Shown: positions 5,991-12,280 of the stretch, one piece after another
Layout: every line of letters starts with the position of its first letter
Numbering within the stretch: position 1 is the first letter of the stretch
Origin: Clostridiales bacterium
GTDB lineage: Bacteria > Bacillota > Clostridia > Oscillospirales > Oscillospiraceae
NCBI GenBank assembly: GCA_019418525.1
Contig: DYBS01000041.1
Location: forward strand, 1-13,918
Reading direction: 5' to 3'
DNA length: 13,918 bases
Translations under genes and position numbers: made by a program
Notes under the pieces: model-generated
What the model saw: the letters and a program-made list of their open reading frames with translations, nothing else
Databases searched by the model: none
What the model was told of the DNA's origin: nothing

Positions 5991-7349
5991 ATGCAGATCA
6001 TCATCGTGGGCTGTGGCAAAGTGGGCCACACCCTGACCGAGCAGCTCAGCGCCGAGGGCCACAATGTAGTCGTGGTGGACCTGAACCCCCAGCTCATCCG
6101 GGAGGTCACCGACGATCTGGACGTGATGGGCGTGGTGGGCAACGGCGCCAGTGTGAACGTCCTGAAGGAGGCGGGCATCGACAAGACCGACCTCATCATC
6201 GCGGTCACCGAGTCGGACGAGCTGAACCTGCTGTGCTGCATCATCGGCAAGCGGGCCTCCGGCGGCTGTCTCACCATCGCCCGGGTGCGGGACCCCCTGT
6301 ACAACAAGGAGATCGGCTTTATCAAGGAGCAGATGGGCATCTCCATGGTCATCAACCCGGAGCTTACCACTGCCATGGAGATCGCACGGCTGCTGCGCTT
6401 CCCCTCCGCCATCAAGATCGACACCTTTGCCAAGGGCCGGGCAGAGCTCCTCACCATCAAGCTGCGCAGCTCCTTCGGGCTGGGCGGGCGCACGGTGGAG
6501 CAGGTGGTGGGGGACCTGCACAGCAAGGTCCTCATCTGTGCCGTGGAGCGCGGTGACGACGTGTTCATCCCCAACGGCAGCTTTGTCCTCCAGGACGGGG
6601 ACAGCGTGTCCATCATGGCCACCCCCCAGGAGGCGGCCTCCTTCTTCCGCAAGATCGGCCTGGGCACCCGTCGGGTGAACAGCACCCTCATCGTGGGCGG
6701 TGGCACCATCGCGGTGTACCTGGCCCGGCAGCTGCTGGAGATGGGCATCGACGTGCACATCATCGAGGTCAAGCCCGAGCGCTGCCGGGAGCTGTGCGAG
6801 GAGCTGCCCCAGGCCACCATCCTCCACGGCAACGGCAGCGACCAGCAAATGCTGCTGGAGGCGGGACTGGAGACCACCGAGTCCTTCGTGGCCATCACCA
6901 ACATGGACGAGGAAAATCTGCTGCTGGCCCTCTACGCCAAGCAGCACTCCAATGCCAAGCTGGTGTCCAAGGTCAACCGCATCTCGTTCTATGATGTTAT
7001 CGAGAGCATGGACCTGGGCAGCGTCATTTACCCCAAATTCCTCACCGCTGACTACATCGTCCAGTATGTCCGGGCCACCCAGAACTCCATCGGCAGCAAT
7101 GTGGAGACCCTGTACAACATTCTGGACAGCCGGGCCGAGGCCCTGGAATTCTACGTCCGCAAGGAGTCGGAGATCACGGCCCACTCCCTGGCCGAGCTGG
7201 ATCTAAAGAGCAATCTGCTCATCGGGTGCATCAACCGCCGGGGCAAGGTCATCTTCCCCCGTGGACAGGACCGCATCCAGGTGGGCGACTCCGTCATCGT
7301 GGTCACCACCAACAAGGGCTTCCATGACATCCGGGATATCCTGCGGTAA
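5991..7349 (+). CDS. trkA: Trk potassium uptake regulator TrkA
   Basis: A 452-residue cytoplasmic NAD(H)/nucleotide-binding regulator that gates the TrkH potassium channel. It contains two RCK units in tandem, the TrkA rather than the single-unit KtrA arrangement. Unit 1 has the Rossmann loop GCGKVG (7-12) and acidic residue D30 (VVVVDLNP), followed by an RCK_C domain (about 140-222). Unit 2 has GGGTIA (236-241) and E259 (HIIEV), followed by an RCK_C domain (about 370-452) ending in VVTTNKGFHDIRDILR. Length matches the family. RCK_C domains in Firmicutes often bind c-di-AMP, but that cannot be read here. trkH follows after 48 bases without a terminator, so the two are co-transcribed. Confidence 0.96.
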   Translation: MQIIIVGCGKVGHTLTEQLSAEGHNVVVVDLNPQLIREVTDDLDVMGVVGNGASVNVLKEAGIDKTDLIIAVTESDELNLLCCIIGKRASGGCLTIARVRDPLYNKEIGFIKEQMGISMVINPELTTAMEIARLLRFPSAIKIDTFAKGRAELLTIKLRSSFGLGGRTVEQVVGDLHSKVLICAVERGDDVFIPNGSFVLQDGDSVSIMATPQEAASFFRKIGLGTRRVNSTLIVGGGTIAVYLARQLLEMGIDVHIIEVKPERCRELCEELPQATILHGNGSDQQMLLEAGLETTESFVAITNMDEENLLLALYAKQHSNAKLVSKVNRISFYDVIESMDLGSVIYPKFLTADYIVQYVRATQNSIGSNVETLYNILDSRAEALEFYVRKESEITAHSLAELDLKSNLLIGCINRRGKVIFPRGQDRIQVGDSVIVVTTNKGFHDIRDILR

Positions 7350-7397
7350 GCCCCGCCCCCGTGTTTAACTTGCAGGTGATAGGAGAGACAGAGAAAT

Positions 7398-8840
7398 ATG
7401 AATCGTGAGGCGATCCGTTTTATCCTGGGCTGGATCCTGAACGTGGAGGGGGCCCTGCTCCTCCTGCCCACCTTGGTGGCGGCCATCTACCGGGAGAGCT
7501 GCGGCTGGACCTTCGTGGTCACGGTGCTGCTGTGCCTGGCCATCGGCATTCCCTGCACCTGGGGCGGCCTGCGGCAGAAGGTGTTCCACACCCGGGAGGG
7601 TCTGGTCATCGTGGCCCTGAGCTGGCTGGTGCTCAGTATCGTGGGGGCCATCCCCTTCGTCCTGAGCGGGGCCATTCCCCACCCGGTGGACGCCCTCTTT
7701 GAGACGGTGTCCGGCTTCACCACCACCGGCGCCAGCATCCTCACCGAGGTGGAGAGCCTGCCCCGCAGCATCCTCTTCTGGCGCAGCTTCACCCACTGGA
7801 TCGGCGGCATGGGCATCCTGGTGTTCATCCTGTCCATCCTGCCCCTGTCCGGCGGGTACCACATGCACCTAATGAAGGCCGAGAGCCCCGGTCCCGAGGT
7901 CAGCAAGCTGGCCCCCCGGGTCCAGTCCACTGCCAAGATCCTCTACGGCATCTATCTGGTGCTCACGGCGGTGGAGGTGGTCCTGCTCCTGCTGGGGAAC
8001 ATGCCCCTCTTTGACGCGCTGACCACCACCTTCGGCACGGCCGGTACCGGCGGTTTCGGCATCAAAAACGACAGCATCACCAGCTATTCCCCCTATATTC
8101 AGTATGTGGTGACTATTTTTATGATCCTTTTCGGGATCAACTTCAACGCCTATTTTCTCATTCTCATGGGCCGGGTCAAGCAGCTGCGCTACGCCGAGGA
8201 GGTTTGGACCTATCTGGGCATCATTGCCGCGTCGGTGGCTGTCATCGGGGTGAATACCTACCGCATCTACCAGAATGTGGAGGAGACCTTCCGCCACGCC
8301 GCCTTCCAGGTGGCCTCCATCATCACCACCACCGGCTTCGCCACCACCGACTTTGACCAGTGGCCCCAGCTCTCCCGCACCATCCTGGTGATCCTCATGT
8401 TCATCGGCGCCTGCGCCGGCAGCACCGGCGGCGGCATCAAGGTCTCCCGCCTCCTCATTCTGGTCAAGAGCATCCGAATGGAGTTCCACTACTTTCTCCA
8501 CCCCCGGGAGGTCCGCTGCCTGCGGCTGGAGGGCCACCCTGTGAGCATCGACACCATCCGCTCGGTGAACGTGTTTCTCATCACCTACATGATGGTCTTA
8601 ACTCTCTCCGTACTGTTGGTAAGTCTGGATGACCAGGACCTGGTGACCAATTTCACCGCCGTGGCCGCCACCCTCAACAACATTGGCCCCGGCTTGGCCG
8701 CCGTGGGCCCCACCCAGAATTTCAGCCACTTCTCGGTGTTCTCCAAGCTTGTCCTCACCTTCGATATGCTGGCCGGGCGGCTGGAGCTCTTCCCCGTGCT
8801 GCTGATCTTCTTCCCCCGGACCTGGAAGCGGTTCAGCTAA
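7398..8840 (+). CDS. trkH: Trk potassium channel subunit TrkH
   Basis: A 480-residue membrane channel for K+ uptake, built from four M1-P-M2 repeats. The four pore-loop filter segments are recognisable: SGFTTTGAS (filter glycine G111), GTAGTGGFG (G218), ITTTGFAT (G313) and NNIGPGLA (G430). The conserved intramembrane gating segment GACAGSTGGGIK is at 337-348. An AGGAGAG ribosome site (7381-7387) precedes the ATG by 10 bases. The C-terminus FFPRTWKRFS is typical, so the gene is complete. It forms an operon with trkA. The stop codon is 7 bases upstream of the -35 of the next promoter, and no terminator is seen. Confidence 0.96.
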   Translation: MNREAIRFILGWILNVEGALLLLPTLVAAIYRESCGWTFVVTVLLCLAIGIPCTWGGLRQKVFHTREGLVIVALSWLVLSIVGAIPFVLSGAIPHPVDALFETVSGFTTTGASILTEVESLPRSILFWRSFTHWIGGMGILVFILSILPLSGGYHMHLMKAESPGPEVSKLAPRVQSTAKILYGIYLVLTAVEVVLLLLGNMPLFDALTTTFGTAGTGGFGIKNDSITSYSPYIQYVVTIFMILFGINFNAYFLILMGRVKQLRYAEEVWTYLGIIAASVAVIGVNTYRIYQNVEETFRHAAFQVASIITTTGFATTDFDQWPQLSRTILVILMFIGACAGSTGGGIKVSRLLILVKSIRMEFHYFLHPREVRCLRLEGHPVSIDTIRSVNVFLITYMMVLTLSVLLVSLDDQDLVTNFTAVAATLNNIGPGLAAVGPTQNFSHFSVFSKLVLTFDMLAGRLELFPVLLIFFPRTWKRFS

Positions 8841-8847
8841 AAAGAAC

Positions 8848-8877
8848 TTGACTGGACCCGGTCCCGGGTGAGATAAT
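8848..8877 (+). promoter_or_regulatory. SigA-type promoter of the DUF3842 gene
   Basis: TTGACT (8848-8853) and GATAAT (8872-8877) are 18 bases apart. The spacer holds a GC-rich dyad, ACCCGG/CCGGGT (8856-8861 and 8864-8869), which could be an operator or chance. The A and T of the upstream in-frame ATG (8876) belong to the -10 box, so transcripts from this promoter would start near 8884, after that ATG. Confidence 0.7.
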
Positions 8878-8911
8878 GACTTTCAGCACAGAAACAGAGG
8901 AGGGAACAGCC

Positions 8912-9325
8912 CTGAACATTCTCGTTGTGGACGGACAGGGCGGCGGCCTGGGCCGCCAGCTGGTGTCCGCTCTGCGCCAGGCCTGTCCCACCGCCCACCT
9001 CACCGCGGTGGGCACCAATTCCCTGGCCACCGGCGTCATGCTCAAGGCGGGCGCCCATCAGGCCGCCACCGGCGAGAACGCCGTGGTGGTCGCCTGCCGT
9101 CGGGCCGATGTGATCGTGGGCCCGGTGGGCATCGCCATCGCTGACTCCCTGCTGGGGGAGATCACCCCGGCCATGGCCCTGGCGGTCGGCCAGAGTATGG
9201 CCAAGCGGGTCCTCATCCCCGTCAATCTCTGTGACAATTTCATCGTCGGCGTTCCGGACCAGTCTATGGGAAAGCTGGTGCAGAGCGCCGTGGCCGCGGT
9301 AGCGGCTCTGGATCAGCCGGTCTGA
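8912..9325 (+). CDS. DUF3842 family protein, probable CTG start
   Basis: A 137-residue soluble protein of unknown function that I recognise as DUF3842. The conserved pieces are the glycine-rich N-terminus NILVVDGQGGGLG, then VGTNSLATGVMLKAGAH, ATGENAVVVACRRADVIVGPVGI, LLGEITPAMA and KRVLIPVNLCDNFIVGV. The first strand and Gly-rich loop suggest a small Rossmann-like fold. The start is set at CTG 8912 for three reasons: a full AGGAGGG ribosome site (8898-8904) lies 7 bases before it, family members begin at this point, and the ATG at 8876 sits inside the -10 box. A start at 8876 (12 extra residues, MTFSTETEEGTA) remains possible on read-through mRNA from trkH. Its role is unknown; proximity to trk genes proves nothing about function. 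Confidence 0.8.
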   Translation: MNILVVDGQGGGLGRQLVSALRQACPTAHLTAVGTNSLATGVMLKAGAHQAATGENAVVVACRRADVIVGPVGIAIADSLLGEITPAMALAVGQSMAKRVLIPVNLCDNFIVGVPDQSMGKLVQSAVAAVAALDQPV

Positions 9326-9409
9326 CGCTCCGACAGGAAGTTGGAGCGGGCGGCACAACGCCGCCCTTCAGTCCCAACCGGCGCGGTCCCCCATTTCATT
9401 GGATGTCAG
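9326..9409 (+). promoter_or_regulatory. Structured leader upstream of larE (candidate cis-regulatory RNA)
   Basis: Directly after the DUF3842 stop, a 9-bp hairpin (9326-9334 with 9340-9348, loop AGGAA, one G-T pair) abuts a perfect 7-bp GGGCGGC/GCCGCCC hairpin (9348-9354 with 9360-9366, loop ACAAC). About 43 unpaired or weakly paired bases then lead into the terminator. Neither hairpin has a T-run, so they are not terminators themselves. I see no convincing promoter between here and larE. I do not recognise a known riboswitch consensus. Confidence 0.4.
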
Positions 9410-9450
9410 GAAGGCATCTGTCCCTTGCAGGGGACAGGTGCCTTCTTTTT
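9410..9450 (+). terminator. Intrinsic terminator just upstream of larE
   Basis: A 15-bp stem (9410-9424 with 9431-9445) contains one T-G wobble, has the loop TTGCAG and is followed directly by TTTTT (9446-9450). It ends only 21 bases before the larE ATG. It either ends the trk/DUF3842 transcript or acts as an attenuator within a lar leader; lack of a visible promoter after it favours some regulated read-through. Confidence 0.92.
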
Positions 9451-9471
9451 CGGTCAAAAAGGAGTGCTGTT

Positions 9472-10224
9472 ATGACGCTTTCGGACTTTTTTACCCAACA
9501 CCCCCGGGCCGCCGTGGCCTTCTCCGGCGGGGTGGACTCGGCCTTTCTGCTGTGGGCCGCTCGGCACTACGGCTGTGACGTGGGGGCCTACTATGTGAAA
9601 ACCCCCTTCCAGCCCGCCTTTGAGCTCTCCGACGCCCGGCGGCTCACCGAGGAGCTGGGCATTCCCCTCCATGTGGTGGAGGTGGACGTGTTGGCCGTTC
9701 CCGAGGCGGCGGCCAACGGCCCAGAGCGGTGCTATTACTGCAAAAAAGCCCTCTTCTCCGCCCTGTGGTCGGCGGTGAAGGAGGACGGGCACACCCTCCT
9801 GCTGGACGGCACCAACGCCTCCGATGACGCCGGGGACCGCCCGGGCATGAAGGCCCTGCGGGAGCTGGAGGTCCGTTCTCCCCTGCGGGAGTGCGGCCTC
9901 ACCAAAGCGGAGGTGCGCCGCCTCTCCCGGGAGGTGGGGCTCTTCACCTGGGACAAGCCCGCCTATGCGTGCCTGGCCACCCGGGTGCCCACCGGCACCC
10001 CCATCACGGCGGAGGACCTCCAGCGGGTGGAGCGGGGGGAAAACGCCCTCTTCCGTCTGGGCTTTCGGGACTTCCGTCTGCGCCTATTGGGAGACCTGGC
10101 CCGGCTCCAGCTCCCGGAGGCGCAGTTTGCCCGGGCCGCAGAGCTGCACGACACCATCACCGCCGCCCTGGGGGCGGATTTTGCCGGGGTACTGCTGGAC
10201 CTGAATCCCCGGGGAGAGGAGTAA
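9472..10224 (+). CDS. larE: LarE, sulfur transferase for nickel-pincer nucleotide cofactor
   Basis: A 250-residue PP-loop ATP pyrophosphatase. LarE adenylates the carboxylate of P2CMN (pyridinium-3,5-biscarboxylic acid mononucleotide) and adds sulfur to make the dithio form that later holds nickel. Visible are the PP-loop SGGVDS (18-23), the GTNASD segment (113-118), and KPAYACLATR holding C167 at the place of the sulfur-donating cysteine of Lactobacillus LarE. C87 and C90 (RCYYCK) add a CxxC, giving the three-cysteine set known from iron-sulfur-cluster LarE proteins such as that of Thermotoga. ATG 9472 has AAAAAGGAG 7 bases upstream. An in-frame ATG at 9403 is rejected because the terminator stem would lie in the coding part. 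larB starts 3 bases after the stop. Confidence 0.93.
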   Translation: MTLSDFFTQHPRAAVAFSGGVDSAFLLWAARHYGCDVGAYYVKTPFQPAFELSDARRLTEELGIPLHVVEVDVLAVPEAAANGPERCYYCKKALFSALWSAVKEDGHTLLLDGTNASDDAGDRPGMKALRELEVRSPLRECGLTKAEVRRLSREVGLFTWDKPAYACLATRVPTGTPITAEDLQRVERGENALFRLGFRDFRLRLLGDLARLQLPEAQFARAAELHDTITAALGADFAGVLLDLNPRGEE

Positions 10225-10227
10225 CGC

Positions 10228-10998
10228 ATGGACAACCGACAGGAAATTTTGGACCTGCTGCGGCAGGTGGCCGGGGGCACGGTCGCCCCGGAGGAGGCGC
10301 TGCTCTCCCTGAAAGAAAAGCCCTTTGAGGACCTGGGCTACGCCAAGGTGGACCTCCACCGCGGGGTCCGGCAGGGTGCGGCAGAAGTCATCTACGGTGC
10401 GGGCAAAACGGCGGAGCAGATCGCCGGCATCGCCGGGACCATGGGGAGCAAGGGCATTCAGAATATCCTCATCACCCGGCTGGACGGGGATAAGGCCCGG
10501 GCGGTGGAGGGGACGGTGCCCCTGGAGTACCACCCGGAGGCCAATTTGGGCATCGCCTTCCCCGGCCCCCGCAAAGCCCTGGGCCACATCGTGGTGGCCA
10601 CCGGCGGTACCAGCGACCTCCCCGTGGCGGAGGAGGCCGCCCTCACCGCCGAGGTGCTGGGCAACCATGTCACCCGCCTCTATGACGTGGGGGTGGCCGG
10701 GCTCCACCGGCTGCTGTCCAAACTGGATGTGCTGATGAGCGCCCGGTGCGTGGTAGCGGTGGCCGGGATGGAGGGGGCCCTGGCCTCGGTCATCGGCGGG
10801 CTGGTGGACTGCCCCGTGGTGGCCGTCCCCACCAGTGTGGGCTATGGGGCCAGCTTTGGGGGGCTGTCCGCCCTCCTCTCCATGCTCAACTCCTGCGCCA
10901 GCGGGTGCAGCGTGGTCAACATCGACAACGGTTTCGGCGCTGGTTTTCTGGCCAGCCGCATCAATCAGATGGAAGGTCTCGACACGAAGGAGGATTAA
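10228..10998 (+). CDS. larB: LarB, NaAD carboxylase/hydrolase of nickel-pincer biosynthesis
   Basis: A 256-residue enzyme that starts the pathway: it carboxylates the pyridinium ring of nicotinic acid adenine dinucleotide and cleaves the phosphoanhydride to give P2CMN and AMP. The N-terminal half (about 1-110) is the LarB-specific part with FEDLGYAKVDLHRGVRQGAAE and YGAGKT. The C-terminal half is PurE-like: VVATGGTSDLPVAEEA, GVAGLHRLL, VAGMEGALASVIGGL and VPTSVGYGASFGGLSALL. The NSCASG segment carries C223, probably the cysteine that attacks the nicotinate ring, followed by NIDNGFGAG. Length is normal for the family. The AGGAG-type ribosome site overlaps the end of larE (GGAGAGGAGTAA), and larC follows after one base, so the genes are tightly coupled. 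Confidence 0.96.
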   Translation: MDNRQEILDLLRQVAGGTVAPEEALLSLKEKPFEDLGYAKVDLHRGVRQGAAEVIYGAGKTAEQIAGIAGTMGSKGIQNILITRLDGDKARAVEGTVPLEYHPEANLGIAFPGPRKALGHIVVATGGTSDLPVAEEAALTAEVLGNHVTRLYDVGVAGLHRLLSKLDVLMSARCVVAVAGMEGALASVIGGLVDCPVVAVPTSVGYGASFGGLSALLSMLNSCASGCSVVNIDNGFGAGFLASRINQMEGLDTKED

Positions 10999-10999
10999 C

Positions 11000-12280
11000 A
11001 TGAAAACCCTATATATCGAATGTGCCATGGGCGCGGCAGGAGACATGCTCCTGGGTGCGCTGTACGAGCTGCTGGAGGACAAAGAGGGCTTCCTCCGCAC
11101 CATGAACGGCCTGGGGCTGCCCGGGGTCCATCTGGAGGCCGAGCGGGCGGTGACCTGCGGCATCTCCGGCACCCACATGAAGGTAATGGTCCACGGCCTG
11201 GAGGAGGACGACCACCACCACGAGCACCCTCATGACCATGAACACGAGCATACCCATGAGCATGAACACCACCACCATGACCACGAACACGAGCATGAGC
11301 ACGACCATGCGCACCACCATCACCACCACGCCACACCGGACCACATCGCCGGTCTCATCGACAATCTCGCCCTCCCCGATGAGGTAAAGGCCGCCGCCCG
11401 GGGGGTGTACGACGCCATCGCCCAGGCCGAGGCCAAGGCCCACGGCTGTCCGGTGGGCGAGGTCCACTACCATGAAGTAGGGGCCCTGGACGCGGTGGCC
11501 GATGTCACCGGCGTGTGCTACGCCCTCTCCCTCCTGAAGCCGGAAAAAATCGTCGTCTCCCCCGTCCACGTGGGCTGCGGCACGGTGAAGTGTGCCCACG
11601 GCGTGATGCCGGTGCCCGCCCCCGCCACAGCCAACCTCCTCTCCGGCGTGCCCATCTACGGCGGCGAGGTTTTTGGGGAGCTGTGTACCCCCACCGGCGC
11701 GGCGCTGCTCACCCACTTTGCCGCGTCCTTCGGCCCCATGCCCGCCATGGCCACGGAAAAGGTGGGCTACGGCGTGGGCAGCCGGGTCTTTGACCGACCC
11801 AACTGCGTGCGGGTCTTTTTGGGAAAGAGTGCGGACGAGAATCAGGACGAGATCGTGGAGCTGGTGTGCAACATCGACGACATGACCCCCGAGGCCCTGG
11901 CCTTCGCCTCTGCCCGCCTTCTGGAGGGGGGCGCTCTGGACGTGTATACCACCCCCGGCACCATGAAGAAGGGCCGCCCCGGCCACGTGCTCACCGTGCT
12001 CTGTACCCCGGAGCGGGCGGAGGACCTGGCTAGGGCCGTCCTGGCGGAGACCACCACCAACGGCCTGCGGGTGCGCCGGTGCGGCAAGTACTTCCTCACC
12101 CCCGGCGTGGGCGAGGTGGAGACCTCCTGGGGCAAGGTGCGCGTCAAAACCGCCCAGGGCTTCGGTATCACCCACGTCAAACCCGAACACGAGGATGTGG
12201 CCGCTCTGGCCCGGGCCAAGGGCATCTCCTATCAGCAGGTATGGGACGCCGCCCGGCTGGCCGCCAAGGAGGGCGTATGA
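11000..12280 (+). CDS. larC: LarC, CTP-dependent nickel insertase, His-rich, single frame
   Basis: A 426-residue enzyme that inserts Ni into the dithio-pincer nucleotide in a CTP-dependent cyclometallation. Family segments are MKTLYIECAMGAAGDMLLGAL at the N-terminus, VHYHEVGALDAVADVTG, HGVMPVPAPATANLL, GELCTPTGAALL, and the C-terminal CNIDDMTPEALAFA, TTPGTMKKGRPGH and VKPEHEDVAALA. Residues 72-110 form a His tract (25 His in 39, mixed with Asp/Glu), the probable nickel-binding insert. In Lactiplantibacillus plantarum larC is split and needs a ribosomal frameshift; here the frame is continuous. AAGGAGG lies 6 bases before ATG 11000. Longer versions starting at 10835 are shadows of larB. The stop overlaps the lipoprotein start (ATGA). 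Confidence 0.96.
   Translation: MKTLYIECAMGAAGDMLLGALYELLEDKEGFLRTMNGLGLPGVHLEAERAVTCGISGTHMKVMVHGLEEDDHHHEHPHDHEHEHTHEHEHHHHDHEHEHEHDHAHHHHHHATPDHIAGLIDNLALPDEVKAAARGVYDAIAQAEAKAHGCPVGEVHYHEVGALDAVADVTGVCYALSLLKPEKIVVSPVHVGCGTVKCAHGVMPVPAPATANLLSGVPIYGGEVFGELCTPTGAALLTHFAASFGPMPAMATEKVGYGVGSRVFDRPNCVRVFLGKSADENQDEIVELVCNIDDMTPEALAFASARLLEGGALDVYTTPGTMKKGRPGHVLTVLCTPERAEDLARAVLAETTTNGLRVRRCGKYFLTPGVGEVETSWGKVRVKTAQGFGITHVKPEHEDVAALARAKGISYQQVWDAARLAAKEGV

Noticed and set aside
5349..7184. 611-codon open frame on the minus strand across the end of the ATPase gene, the intergenic region and trkA
   Set aside because: It overlaps two genes with clear motifs and the terminator, has no ribosome site and no recognisable domain. 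Long antisense frames are expected at this GC content.
9326..9450. Calling the larE leader a NiCo riboswitch
   Set aside because: The gene context fits, but I cannot match the sequence to that consensus without a covariance search, so it is left as an unclassified candidate.
9403..9471. N-terminal extension of LarE, or a leader peptide starting at ATG 9403
   Set aside because: There is no ribosome site before 9403, and the 15-bp terminator stem falls inside the frame. The 9472 start has a good ribosome site.
11209..11335. Short direct repeats resembling a CRISPR or tandem repeat locus
   Set aside because: The repeats are His/Glu/Asp codons inside larC, with no spacers of constant length.
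11009..12190. 393-codon minus-strand frame opposite larC
   Set aside because: It is low-complexity Gly/His/Val sequence mirrored from larC, with no start signal. larC has full-length family motifs.
10999..12280. A programmed frameshift in larC as in Lactiplantibacillus plantarum
   Set aside because: The frame is continuous from N- to C-terminal family motifs, so no frameshift is needed.
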